DNA of 64,000 nucleotides from a virus: IMG/VR virus record IMGVR_UViG_3300020204_000007, positions 105,060 to 169,059 of that record; one strand, 5' to 3'. Shown piece by piece: positions 14,006 to 21,135 of this stretch (position 1 is its first letter; each line of letters starts with the position of its first letter). The notes under the pieces were generated by a model. It saw only the letters and a program-made list of their open reading frames with translations, ran no database searches and was not told where the DNA came from. The position numbers and the translations under genes were made by a program.

Positions 14006-14032
14006 TAAAGTTAGATTACAAAGCTCCGATAT
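14006..14032 (+). promoter_or_regulatory. Sigma-28-type promoter, second of an identical pair
   Basis: TAAA (14006-14009), CCGATAT (14026-14032). Promoter, leader and ribosome site are an exact copy of the preceding unit. Confidence 0.8.
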
Positions 14033-14058
14033 GTTTGTTATGTGTAGGAGGAAATGCA

Positions 14059-14532
14059 ATGAAAGGCTATTATTCGTTAGAAATAAATCGCTCTTTTCAA
14101 CAAGGATGTGGATTTAGATATAAAGTTATTTGCAACCAATATACAGTTGACGAAGTTGATGTCGAACGACTTAAAATTCTGTGGTCAACGCCACGAGACC
14201 TGCTTCCAGACAATTTACAACGGGCAGGCAGCAGAGATTTTTTGACTCAATGTAATATGAAAACAAAACAATTATTTGAAATTCGTTGTCATTATCCAAC
14301 TGCACACAGAATTTTGTTCAGTCTTGAAGATTTGATCCCTAGATCAAAACTGCGCCCATGCTATAGTAACTGGCAAAATCCAATCGAAGCTCAGATTGAA
14401 AAAGCGGAAGAACTTTTATCATTCGAAGAATTTTTGCCTTTGCTACAAAAAACATTAAATGAATTGCCGCCCAAAACATTTTCAAAACAAAATCGCCAAA
14501 AGGGCATTGAATCCTATATGGCTTCAGTTTGA
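14059..14532 (+). CDS. Hypothetical protein, largest member of the paralogue family, 157 aa
   Basis: ATG 14059 behind TAGGAGGAAATGCA. N-terminus MKGYYSLEINRSFQQGCGFR; C-terminus FEEFLPLLQKTLNELPPKTF. Similar in layout to 13127. Because it and 13624 have identical control regions, they may have been duplicated as promoter-plus-gene units. Function unknown. Confidence 0.65.
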   Translation: MKGYYSLEINRSFQQGCGFRYKVICNQYTVDEVDVERLKILWSTPRDLLPDNLQRAGSRDFLTQCNMKTKQLFEIRCHYPTAHRILFSLEDLIPRSKLRPCYSNWQNPIEAQIEKAEELLSFEEFLPLLQKTLNELPPKTFSKQNRQKGIESYMASV

Positions 14533-14541
14533 AAGAGGTTT

Positions 14542-14970
14542 ATGTTTTTAAGTCATAAAACAGCAATCAAACGAAACAGGCTTTCCGCTCCTGCGACAAG
14601 TCTACAAAAACTTGGTTTGTTGAATGGAAAAGTTTTAGATTATGGATGCGGTAGAGGCAAAGATTGCGAAGTTTTATCAATCGACGGTTATGACCCATTT
14701 TATCAGCCAATCATGCCATCTGGACTATATGACACAATTCTGTGTACTTTTGTTTTGAATGTTGTTAATGAAACTACGCAAGAAGTTATCCTATCCAATA
14801 TACACAACTTGCTAACAGATAATGGAAAAGCGTATATCACGGTGCGTCGAGATATAAAACAAGAAGGCATTACTCGCATAAATACTTACCAACGGAATGT
14901 AGTGTTAGATTTGCCTCTTTTGATCACTAAAAAAGATAAGTTCGCTACTTATATTATGGAGAAAAAATGA
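14542..14970 (+). CDS. SAM-dependent methyltransferase, class I, 142 aa
   Basis: Motif I is clear: VLDYGCGRGKD (residues 31-41), followed by an acidic turn YDP. Then YDTILCTFVLNVVNE (motif IV region) and KAYITVRRD. The start RNRLSAPATSLQKLGLLNG resembles small methyltransferases found in phages and next to DNA-phosphorothioation genes. It lacks the catalytic DPPY/NPPF of N6-adenine enzymes and the PC of cytosine-C5 enzymes, so DNA is not an obvious substrate. Stop overlaps the next start. Confidence 0.7.
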   Translation: MFLSHKTAIKRNRLSAPATSLQKLGLLNGKVLDYGCGRGKDCEVLSIDGYDPFYQPIMPSGLYDTILCTFVLNVVNETTQEVILSNIHNLLTDNGKAYITVRRDIKQEGITRINTYQRNVVLDLPLLITKKDKFATYIMEKK

Positions 14971-15446
14971 AATACACAGATTTTGTTGGTAAAGATAAGA
15001 TTAAAATCACTTCTGAAATCGTAAATCGTTCTTGGAATATTCTTTCACAAAATGTAAAAGATGGCCTTGCAAACAAAGGTAGGTATGAGTACCCACAGGC
15101 AAAATATTTGAATAAAATTGCACCAGATTTTCAATCGTTCGTCACTCACATTCGTTTTTTTATTGATAACTGGAATGATAATCCGGTATTTACAGAATCA
15201 TTTCAATCAAGCGGAATTGCTAAAAAACGCCTTGCAATAGGACAAGATGAAGACGGCGGAATGATCTGGCTAAAAGGGCAGCCAGCTTCAAATATCATGG
15301 ATATTTTATTTATTGTTTCTGCCTGTCCTGACGTAAGTGAATTCTTGTTTCCTAAAGAAACAACGCCTTCTAAACCTATTTTTTTGGAGGAGGAAGAAAA
15401 CAAAAGAAGGTTTGACGATGATTATTATTTTTATGGATACGATTAA
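14967..15446 (+). CDS. Hypothetical protein, 159 aa
   Basis: MKYTDFVGKDKIKITSEIVN leads into a mixed region and an acidic Tyr-rich tail (RRFDDDYYFYGYD). Coupled to the methyltransferase by an ATGA overlap, so possibly a partner. Its TAA is the next -35. Family not recognised. Confidence 0.6.
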   Translation: MKYTDFVGKDKIKITSEIVNRSWNILSQNVKDGLANKGRYEYPQAKYLNKIAPDFQSFVTHIRFFIDNWNDNPVFTESFQSSGIAKKRLAIGQDEDGGMIWLKGQPASNIMDILFIVSACPDVSEFLFPKETTPSKPIFLEEEENKRRFDDDYYFYGYD

Positions 15447-15470
15447 AGTTAGAGTCGGTTGTTCCGATAT
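15444..15470 (+). promoter_or_regulatory. Sigma-28-type promoter, second identical-pair type
   Basis: TAAA (15444-15447) is the upstream stop; CCGATAT 15464-15470. The leader contains TGCC/GGCA around AATAAA, then AAAGGAGTG. The roughly 60 bases to the ATG at 15504 are repeated exactly at 16528-16588. Confidence 0.8.
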
Positions 15471-15503
15471 GTTTTATGCCAATAAAGGCAAAGGAGTGAA
15501 CGC

Positions 15504-15758
15504 ATGAAAAAGCCCGTAGTGTTTAGAAAGCTCGTCCGTGCAGTAGAAGGTTTTAGTTATGAGTATTTGGAATTTAATGTTAAGACCCAAACAATTAAGC
15601 TAAAGCGTTCACATAAAGATAAAACAACGCTCAGAGTAAACGAACGCAGCCTTCAACATGAAGTTGTTTACGAAGTAAACGGTAAAGCGGTAGATCAACC
15701 AACTAATATCAATTTTGAAGACTTCGTTAAACTCTTAACAAAGACTTTCTCAAAATGA
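15504..15758 (+). CDS. Hypothetical protein, 84 aa
   Basis: Basic beta-rich protein (FRKLVRAVEGFSYEYLEFNV, TIKLKRSHKDKTTLRV) ending FEDFVKLLTKTFSK, which echoes the LPxKTFSK ends of the paralogue family. Stop overlaps the next ATG. Confidence 0.55.
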   Translation: MKKPVVFRKLVRAVEGFSYEYLEFNVKTQTIKLKRSHKDKTTLRVNERSLQHEVVYEVNGKAVDQPTNINFEDFVKLLTKTFSK

Positions 15759-16120
15759 GATGGATTACTAAATACAAACAAGAAATTAAAAGCCACCAAG
15801 CAATCAAGCCCCTTCTTCTTCGCCTTGAAGAGAAGGGGTGGAAAGTTAGATTTGTAAAATGGGTGAACAAAAGAGTCGATGGTTATTGTGATGCCCGCAA
15901 ACGAGAAATAGTAGTTGTATCTTCGTGCAATCGTGAAGTTTATTATCCACGCACAATGCAAAGACTGGCATGGATATTGGCTCATGAGTATCGCCACGCT
16001 TGGCAAGAAGAAAACAATAAATATCTTGCATATATTTATGGCCATGATATTAGAGATAAAGAAATTGCCGAAAAAGATGCAAATGATTTTGCTGACCGAT
16101 ATATTAAAAACTTTTGGTAA
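15755..16120 (+). CDS. ImmA/IrrE-like zinc metalloprotease, 121 aa
   Basis: Contains AWILAHEYRHAWQEE with the HExxH zinc motif (H77, E78, H81) and a downstream AEKDANDFADRY helix that would supply the third, glutamate, ligand, as in ImmA/IrrE-type peptidases. There is no helix-turn-helix. Such proteases cleave repressors or antitoxins in other systems; the target here is unknown. The TAA is the next -35. Confidence 0.65.
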   Translation: MRWITKYKQEIKSHQAIKPLLLRLEEKGWKVRFVKWVNKRVDGYCDARKREIVVVSSCNREVYYPRTMQRLAWILAHEYRHAWQEENNKYLAYIYGHDIRDKEIAEKDANDFADRYIKNFW

Positions 16121-16144
16121 AGTTAGAATCCCAAGCTCCGATAA
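16118..16144 (+). promoter_or_regulatory. Sigma-28-type promoter
   Basis: TAAA (16118-16121) overlaps the upstream stop; CCGATAA 16138-16144; leader GTAAGTATAAGGAGCAGCCA to ATG 16165. Confidence 0.8.
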
Positions 16145-16164
16145 GTAAGTATAAGGAGCAGCCA

Positions 16165-16530
16165 ATGAACAAAATTGAAGAAAAGAATTATTTCTGGAAT
16201 TTGTACCCAAATTCGCTTTTGAACGTCGAAAAGAATTTATTCAATTGCGCAATAATCATGGTAATTAGAACAAAAACTTCAACATTTCATTTTTTGACGC
16301 CAAACAGAGAAATTTTGTTTGCACAATTTAATAAATTAAAAGTTAGCAATGAGTTTGCTGAAAAATGTCTTAAAAGACAAAAAAGTGTTTTGCAAAAGAT
16401 GCCATCATCAATTTTAATAAATACAAATACTTTCAATAAAGAAGATTTAATCAAATTTTTACTTTCGGCAAGAGGAGGGGATTCAGAATCAAACGATGCA
16501 TTTGATAAATTTATTTGTTCGTGGTTGTAA
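16165..16530 (+). CDS. Hypothetical protein, 121 aa
   Basis: ATG 16165 behind AAGGAGCAGCCA. Mixed strand/helix (NLFNCAIIMVIRTKTSTFHF), then a basic stretch and a C-terminal helix. No family recognised. Stop is part of the next promoter. Confidence 0.6.
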   Translation: MNKIEEKNYFWNLYPNSLLNVEKNLFNCAIIMVIRTKTSTFHFLTPNREILFAQFNKLKVSNEFAEKCLKRQKSVLQKMPSSILINTNTFNKEDLIKFLLSARGGDSESNDAFDKFICSWL

Positions 16531-16554
16531 AGTTAGAGTCGGTTGTTCCGATAT
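16528..16554 (+). promoter_or_regulatory. Sigma-28-type promoter, exact copy of 15444-15470
   Basis: TAAA (16528-16531), CCGATAT (16548-16554), same spacer, TGCC/GGCA leader hairpin and AAAGGAGTGAACGC ribosome site as at 15444. Confidence 0.8.
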
Positions 16555-16587
16555 GTTTTATGCCAATAAAGGCAAAGGAGTGAACGC

Positions 16588-16959
16588 ATGAAAACAGTTA
16601 GCAGTGTTTCTGTACTTGGCGTTAGGATGATTCAAAAAGCTACTAACAGTAAGAGCGGCGCAGATAATAACTTTACTTACAAGTCTTACAACCTAATGAG
16701 TAACGGCCATTTTCATGTTGGTGAAATTAACTGCGGCTCAACAAAAGTAAGAATGCGCGAAGTTGATTTTGGCGATAGTTGTTTTGAAGCACTGGTTAAA
16801 ACTAAGAAAGGAAAGAGTCGTTGGACTAAAGTTTCATGCGATGCCGCTGACAAATATATTGAGCGCGTCCTTGAGCATAGCGACAAAGCTTCAGAAATCC
16901 ATGCACAATTTGAAGAAAACCGTCCGTTGATTGTTTTGACACCCGAAGAACTTGTTTAA
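16588..16959 (+). CDS. Hypothetical protein, 123 aa
   Basis: Beta-rich and basic (MKTVSSVSVLGVRMIQKATN...), containing FEALVKTKKGKSRWTKV. Followed closely by the gene at 16973. Function unknown. Confidence 0.6.
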   Translation: MKTVSSVSVLGVRMIQKATNSKSGADNNFTYKSYNLMSNGHFHVGEINCGSTKVRMREVDFGDSCFEALVKTKKGKSRWTKVSCDAADKYIERVLEHSDKASEIHAQFEENRPLIVLTPEELV

Positions 16960-16972
16960 TAGGAGAACTACT

Positions 16973-17560
16973 ATGTCATTCAAAGTTTTTTATACCGATG
17001 ATAATAACAAAGTTGTGATTCAAAAAACGAATGAGACTGAAACTAAAACAACAAAAATTGACCGCAATGTTTATGATGCAATTTCTGCTCTTAATCAACC
17101 AGTGAGCAATGGCGAGCTACAAAGAATTATTGCCGCTGCTCTGGGCGTAAATACCGCAGGGGGGAGGAGCGGGAAGGCATCAGCAATTATTGAAAAATAC
17201 ACGTTTGGTTTTTCAAACTTCAATGGATGGTGCAGCCTGTTGATTGGTTTGGATGTTGATGGTAAACGACATTTCAAGTTCAATGACAATGCTCCTGATT
17301 TTTCGCCAATTCAAAAAACTGAAATGCTGAACGTTAGAAAAGAAGGCGTTGGTAAGAAGTCCGATAAATCAAAAATTGCAGTTAATTCACGATGGAGTAT
17401 CAATGCTAACGACCTAACTGAAGATGAACTGCTTGAGGCTCGGTTCAATCGTGCATTTGATTATTTGGGTATTGATCCAAATGATAACTTAACCGATGAT
17501 CTAACCCTAGATGATGTAGAAAATGTTGAAAATATTCTTAGAAAAGAAGGTCTAATTTAA
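16973..17560 (+). CDS. Hypothetical protein, paralogue of 18731 product, 195 aa
   Basis: ATG 16973 behind TAGGAGAACTACT. Residues about 35-90 (VYDAISALNQPVSNGELQRI, then GRSGKASAIIEKYTFGF) align with the 18731 protein (AYSVLSALPSEGVTNAQLQQ, GRATSLIERFCGTY). The shared block looks like a small helical, possibly winged-helix, domain. The C-terminus is acidic. Function unknown; a DNA-binding role is conjecture. Confidence 0.6.
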   Translation: MSFKVFYTDDNNKVVIQKTNETETKTTKIDRNVYDAISALNQPVSNGELQRIIAAALGVNTAGGRSGKASAIIEKYTFGFSNFNGWCSLLIGLDVDGKRHFKFNDNAPDFSPIQKTEMLNVRKEGVGKKSDKSKIAVNSRWSINANDLTEDELLEARFNRAFDYLGIDPNDNLTDDLTLDDVENVENILRKEGLI

Positions 17561-17739
17561 TGGACAATTCAATTGTGGACGATAAAACGCCTGAGCAAAT
17601 GCTATCGGATGTTTTGCAAAAACTAAAAAACCAGAGCATAGATGAAATTGAACAAATGATTGATCAACTAAAATTGAAAGAAAAAGAAGGCGGGTCGTTT
17701 GTAGTTCTTCGACAAGAATACTACACAACAACAAACTGA
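17560..17739 (+). CDS. Small acidic helical protein, 59 aa
   Basis: ATG 17560 overlaps the preceding stop (TAATG). Coiled-coil-like (MLSDVLQKLKNQSIDEIEQM). Function unknown. Confidence 0.6.
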   Translation: MDNSIVDDKTPEQMLSDVLQKLKNQSIDEIEQMIDQLKLKEKEGGSFVVLRQEYYTTTN

Positions 17740-17746
17740 GGACAAC

Positions 17747-18316
17747 ATGAAAACTTTTTTAACGATTCTGTTGGCAAGCACTTTGATTGGATGTGGAACT
17801 GATCAAGATTTAGTATTGTCAACAGAAAAAATTAAACCGGAGGAAAAGAAAGAACAACAAGAAAAAAGCGACCCGTATTTAGAACAATACCTAAAACATT
17901 TCTATGGTATTTGTATTCAAACCACAGCCGCAAATAGATGCGGCGAAAATCTGAAAAAGCTAAAGTCAATTAATTTTGTTGATTCGTTTGATCAAAAAAC
18001 AGATCCAGATGGAGTGGTTGCAGGAGTTTGTTGGTGGTCAAGGTTTGAAAGAAAAATTGAAATAAAACGTAAAGTGGCAGAACCAGGTTCAATGCGCGAA
18101 CGAGCTTTAATTTTTCATGAACTTGGTCACTGCCTTTTAGATTTAGGACATTCTGATCCTAAAACAATGATGCTTATGAATCCGTATCTTTTTGATGAAA
18201 AAACTTATGCGTCAAGTTGGTCAAGATTACAGACAGAAATGTTTCAACTTGTATTGAGTTTTTTACTTGCAGATGAGTTTGATTTAAGCGATGATAAATC
18301 AATACCCATATTTTAA
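17747..18316 (+). CDS. Lipoprotein zinc metalloprotease-like protein, 189 aa
   Basis: A signal peptide ends in a lipobox (LIGC, Cys16), so the protein should be lipid-anchored. After a charged linker comes HELGHCLLDLGHS (H124, E125, H128, H135), a HExxH motif with the extra downstream His typical of HELGHC-type zincins. MMLMNP follows as a candidate Met-turn. Residues C56, C65 and C95 could form disulfides outside the membrane. Start follows GAGGACAAC. A phage-encoded surface protease could act on host envelope proteins or in superinfection exclusion. Confidence 0.7.
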   Translation: MKTFLTILLASTLIGCGTDQDLVLSTEKIKPEEKKEQQEKSDPYLEQYLKHFYGICIQTTAANRCGENLKKLKSINFVDSFDQKTDPDGVVAGVCWWSRFERKIEIKRKVAEPGSMRERALIFHELGHCLLDLGHSDPKTMMLMNPYLFDEKTYASSWSRLQTEMFQLVLSFLLADEFDLSDDKSIPIF

Positions 18317-18326
18317 GAGGCAAATA

Positions 18327-18671
18327 ATGTTTTCCGCTGAAAAACGTGCAGCACTCAAAACTGGTCTTCTTGTTCTTTTAGGTGGATTGACTACTTTTAT
18401 TGCAACAGAAATTAAAACTAAAAAAGAGCTGTCGCAAACAAACTGTCAATTAAGGCTTATGCTTATTGCAGATAAAGAAAAGCCGCTGTTTGTTTTTCCA
18501 ATCAGAGATACCGAAACAGAAGCAATTATTGCAATGATTAGTATGAGCGAAAAAGTTGTGATTAGGCTTACTAAAACAGATGGAAGTTTTTTATTGGAGG
18601 ATCAATGCACAAGACCTGATGGCAATAAAGCTTTGATGGAAATTAAAAGAGAACAAATTGTTTCAAAATAG
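18327..18671 (+). CDS. Membrane-anchored hypothetical protein, 114 aa
   Basis: ATG 18327 behind AAGAGGCAAATA; an earlier in-frame ATG overlaps the upstream gene. One N-terminal transmembrane helix (TGLLVLLGGLTTFIATEI) followed by a soluble domain with two Cys. Sits right after the lipoprotein protease, so the two may work together at the membrane. Not recognisable as a spanin. Confidence 0.6.
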   Translation: MFSAEKRAALKTGLLVLLGGLTTFIATEIKTKKELSQTNCQLRLMLIADKEKPLFVFPIRDTETEAIIAMISMSEKVVIRLTKTDGSFLLEDQCTRPDGNKALMEIKREQIVSK

Positions 18672-18730
18672 TACTCAGTAAATTTATTCAATCATAATGT
18701 TTTTTTAGTCAATAACAAAAGGAGATTCAT

Positions 18731-19096
18731 ATGTTGACCGTTTCCCACAATGATTCAGTTGCTACCGTGACCTACACAAATCGTAAGACTGGCGAAAGTG
18801 TTTCGTCAAAATTGCCTAGCTCAGCGTATAGCGTGTTGTCGGCTCTTCCTTCAGAAGGTGTTACTAACGCCCAGCTTCAGCAGCTACTTGTGAATACTGG
18901 TATTACAAAAGGACGTGCAACCTCGCTCATTGAACGTTTCTGCGGTACTTATAGTGCCTTCTGTGGAGTAAACCTGATCGATGCATCGTGGGGTGGACAA
19001 AACGGCAAAACAAGATACTTCAGATCCTCGGCTGAAGGGCTGGTGCTGGAAAGCTCGAAGCGGAGCAGCTCTCGTTCAAAGGAACTGGTCGGTTGA
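18731..19096 (+). CDS. Hypothetical protein, paralogue of 16973 product, 121 aa
   Basis: ATG 18731 behind AAAGGAGATTCAT. Shares the SAL...LQQLLxxxGxxxGRATSLIE block with the 16973 protein but lacks its acidic C-terminal extension, ending instead in a Ser/Arg/Lys-rich tail (ESSKRSSSRSKEL). Less AT-rich than its neighbours. A terminator overlaps its stop codon. Confidence 0.6.
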   Translation: MLTVSHNDSVATVTYTNRKTGESVSSKLPSSAYSVLSALPSEGVTNAQLQQLLVNTGITKGRATSLIERFCGTYSAFCGVNLIDASWGGQNGKTRYFRSSAEGLVLESSKRSSSRSKELVG

Positions 19097-19115
19097 TACC
19101 GGCCTTTTTCTTTTT
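19087..19115 (+). terminator. Rho-independent terminator abutting the next start codon
   Basis: GGTCGG (19087-19092), loop TTGATA, CCGGCC (19099-19104), then TTTTTCTTTTT (19105-19115). The next gene starts at 19116, immediately after the T-tract. Confidence 0.75.
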
Positions 19116-19493
19116 ATGAAACTACCAAACAGATTTAGGGCAGCAATCGCAGCCGCAAGCCAAAGCGAAGACTACCAACACAAGCTAGGCGCGGCCATCT
19201 TTGCTAAAAAAAGATTAATAAGCGTTGGTGCTAATAATGCTAAAACACATCCTCTATCGAGGTTCTATGGCCGTCCTGTGACTGTGCATGCAGAAATGCA
19301 GGCAATCATTAGAGCAAATAATTTAGTCGAATCGCTAGAAGGTATGGTTCTAGTTGTTGCAAGAATAAAACGTAATGGAGAGCTAGGAATGGCAAGGCCA
19401 TGTTCTGGTTGCCAAGAAATTATTAAACATCACAAAATAAAAGAGGTATGGTACACAACAGAAAACGGTTGGGCGAAGGAATACTTCGATTAA
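19116..19493 (+). CDS. Cytidine/deoxycytidylate deaminase-family protein, 125 aa
   Basis: Zinc-site motifs of the deaminase superfamily: VTVHAEMQAI (HAE, residues 58-60; His ligand and catalytic Glu) and ARPCSGCQEI (Cys96, Cys99). Length suits a compact CDA/dCMP-deaminase-like enzyme; substrate cannot be read from sequence. dCMP deamination would feed the dTTP pathway. Chosen start ATG 19116 has no Shine-Dalgarno and follows a terminator directly, so expression must rely on read-through or an upstream in-frame start. The TAA is the next -35. Confidence 0.7.
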   Translation: MKLPNRFRAAIAAASQSEDYQHKLGAAIFAKKRLISVGANNAKTHPLSRFYGRPVTVHAEMQAIIRANNLVESLEGMVLVVARIKRNGELGMARPCSGCQEIIKHHKIKEVWYTTENGWAKEYFD

Positions 19494-19517
19494 AGTTAGA
19501 TTGCAAAACTCCGATAT
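19491..19517 (+). promoter_or_regulatory. Sigma-28-type promoter
   Basis: TAAA (19491-19494) is the deaminase stop; CCGATAT 19511-19517; leader GTTATTAGGAGGAAATACT to ATG 19537. Confidence 0.8.
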
Positions 19518-19536
19518 GTTATTAGGAGGAAATACT

Positions 19537-20235
19537 ATGTCATTTGAAGCCCGTTTTGCAAAATTATTGCAAACACTCGCAGAAAACGAATTCAAACAGG
19601 AAAAAATTTCTATTTCAACTGGTAATACAAAACTAGCCCAAGACGGTATTGCTTGTTTTGATATTCCGCAAGCGTCAACTTGTCGCGGTGCGGGTGGTTG
19701 TCTTGGATTTTGTTATGCATCTTTAGGTAATTATACTTATCGCGTCAAAGTCCAAAATATGCTCAATAACTTTTACACATCTTTAAACCCAGAAGTGTTT
19801 TGTGTACAAACTAAAAAAGCGTATGAAAAATTGCCACGATATATCAAGACTATTCGCCTTCATTCGTCTGGTGATTTTTACAACCAAGCGTATCTTGATA
19901 CTTGGGTTGAAATAATGAAACAAACACCTGAGTTTAGATATTACGCTTATACCAAATCACTTGATCTAGATTGGACAGAAGCTCTTAAACTAAATAATTT
20001 CTTCCGTATTCAGTCGATTGGTGGTATTTTTGATCATTTGATTGATATGAATTTAGCTCACAGTAGAATCTTTCCTGATCGTGAAAGCCTTCTTGCTGCG
20101 GGTTATCTTGATGCATCCGAAAGTGATCTACCGGCTGCTGCGGGGGGCATCAAAATTGGATTAGTTGTTCACGGACAAAAGAAAAAGCGTTTTAATGAAA
20201 AAGTCCACCTATCTTCGATAAATAAAGAAAATTAA
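19537..20235 (+). CDS. GP88-family phage protein, 232 aa
   Basis: Matches the layout of the 'gene product 88' family (PF17338 type): a Cys-rich entry with C40, C49, C55 and C59 (FDIPQASTCRGAGGCLGFCY), an aromatic helix (VQNMLNNFYTSL), then IRLHSSGDFYNQAYLDTWVE and FRYYAYTKSL. Biochemical function of the family is unknown. ATG 19537 follows TAGGAGGAAATACT. Confidence 0.7.
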   Translation: MSFEARFAKLLQTLAENEFKQEKISISTGNTKLAQDGIACFDIPQASTCRGAGGCLGFCYASLGNYTYRVKVQNMLNNFYTSLNPEVFCVQTKKAYEKLPRYIKTIRLHSSGDFYNQAYLDTWVEIMKQTPEFRYYAYTKSLDLDWTEALKLNNFFRIQSIGGIFDHLIDMNLAHSRIFPDRESLLAAGYLDASESDLPAAAGGIKIGLVVHGQKKKRFNEKVHLSSINKEN

Positions 20236-20238
20236 AAA

Positions 20239-20382
20239 ATGAGTTTCGAGTTATTAGTAATAATTGGAATAATCATACCAACATTATTAAGAATAAGTGC
20301 TTTGCAATTAGTTGAAGAAGATTTAAAAACAATTTTCAGAAATATAACAGGATTGAAAGATGAAAATAACAAAAGTAAATGA
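20239..20382 (+). CDS. Small membrane protein, 47 aa
   Basis: ATG 20239 starts soon after the GP88 stop. N-terminal hydrophobic helix (FELLVIIGIIIPTLLRI), then a charged cytoplasmic-type helix. Overlaps the next gene by 23 nt. Confidence 0.55.
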   Translation: MSFELLVIIGIIIPTLLRISALQLVEEDLKTIFRNITGLKDENNKSK

Positions 20383-20578
20383 TTCGAGCGTAGTGTCAGG
20401 TTATTTTTACAACGAAGATACAAAAGTTTTGTTGGTAGAATACCATAACAAGTCTGTGTACTTGTATCAAGATATATCATCAAGTATAGTAAAAAAAGTA
20501 TTCACCGCGGATTCTATTGGCAAAGCATTAAGAAAGTATGTTTTGGAAAAAGATCCAACGCCACTGAGAATTAAATGA
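20360..20578 (+). CDS. KTSC-domain protein, 72 aa
   Basis: Fits the KTSC domain (PF13619): SSVVSGYFYNEDTKVLLVEY, KSVYLYQDIS, then FTADSIGKALRKYV. Typical length. KTSC domains occur alone in phages or fused to lysyl-tRNA synthetase; function unknown. Confidence 0.65.
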   Translation: MKITKVNDSSVVSGYFYNEDTKVLLVEYHNKSVYLYQDISSSIVKKVFTADSIGKALRKYVLEKDPTPLRIK

Positions 20579-20811
20579 AATATATTATTCTGTCGTTACT
20601 TTTGATTACAGCATCTGCGGCTTTCCAAAAGAATAAAGTTAAATTAAATGAACGTATAATGTGTGAAATACAATGCGCAGAGCGGCAGCTCCCTTGTTTG
20701 GCCGTTGTTGATAAAATTATTTATGATGGAAATACGGAAGAGGCAAAAATTATTTCTAAACAAACTTATTCTGTTTGCTTAAAAGAACCAGTGGAATTCA
20801 ATCCAATATGA
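20575..20811 (+). CDS. Exported small cysteine-containing protein, 78 aa
   Basis: Signal peptide MKYIILSLLLITASAAFQ, cleavage probably after ASA, then a 60-residue mature part with C29, C33, C40 and C68. Likely periplasmic, possibly disulfide-bonded. Overlaps both neighbours by ATGA-type junctions. Function unknown. Confidence 0.6.
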   Translation: MKYIILSLLLITASAAFQKNKVKLNERIMCEIQCAERQLPCLAVVDKIIYDGNTEEAKIISKQTYSVCLKEPVEFNPI

Positions 20812-21101
20812 AATCCGCAGCAGTGGAAGATAATTCATATTATTCATTCACGGACAATGAAACTGGAATAGAAATTATTTGGGAATTTAATCAAAAAAGT
20901 TTTTGTTGGGAAGTGCTGGTCTTTAAAGATAATCAAAAAGAATATGCAGTTGTTCCTGCCTCTAATAAACCAACTGCAGAATCTGTAAACGATTATGACA
21001 TTCAACGTTTGTCACAAATTACATTAAAATTACTTGATTTCGTATCGAAACAATTAGAAATCGAAGCTGCTAAAGTTAGATTGCAAAACTCCGATAAATA
21101 A
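20808..21101 (+). CDS. Hypothetical protein, 97 aa
   Basis: ATG 20808 overlaps the upstream stop. Beta-rich N-terminal half (YYSFTDNETGIEIIWEFNQK) and a helical C-terminal half. The last ten codons are read through the promoter box at 21071-21097, so this end of the protein is set by the promoter sequence. Confidence 0.55.
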   Translation: MKSAAVEDNSYYSFTDNETGIEIIWEFNQKSFCWEVLVFKDNQKEYAVVPASNKPTAESVNDYDIQRLSQITLKLLDFVSKQLEIEAAKVRLQNSDK

Positions 21102-21122
21102 ATAACAACCAATAACGGTTGT
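21071..21122 (+). promoter_or_regulatory. Sigma-28-type promoter with 5' hairpin
   Basis: TAAA (21071-21074), CCGATAA (21091-21097), inside the end of the preceding gene. Leader hairpin ACAACC/GGTTGT with loop AATAAC (21105-21122), then CGAGGAG to ATG 21136. Confidence 0.8.
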
Positions 21123-21135
21123 ACGAGGAGTGTTC

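Noticed and set aside
14542-14970. Restriction-modification DNA methyltransferase
   Set aside because: No DPPY/NPPF or catalytic PC motif and no restriction gene. The short class I fold gives no hint of DNA as substrate.
15755-16120. ImmA/IrrE-like protein as part of a lysogeny module
   Set aside because: There is no repressor, integrase or attachment site in the window, and the neighbours are ordinary accessory genes.
2109-21097. T4-type late promoters or sigma-54 promoters
   Set aside because: TATAAATA boxes do not accompany the genes, and the repeated motif lacks the GG/GC pair spacing of sigma-54. The TAAA-N16-CCGATA form fits sigma-28.
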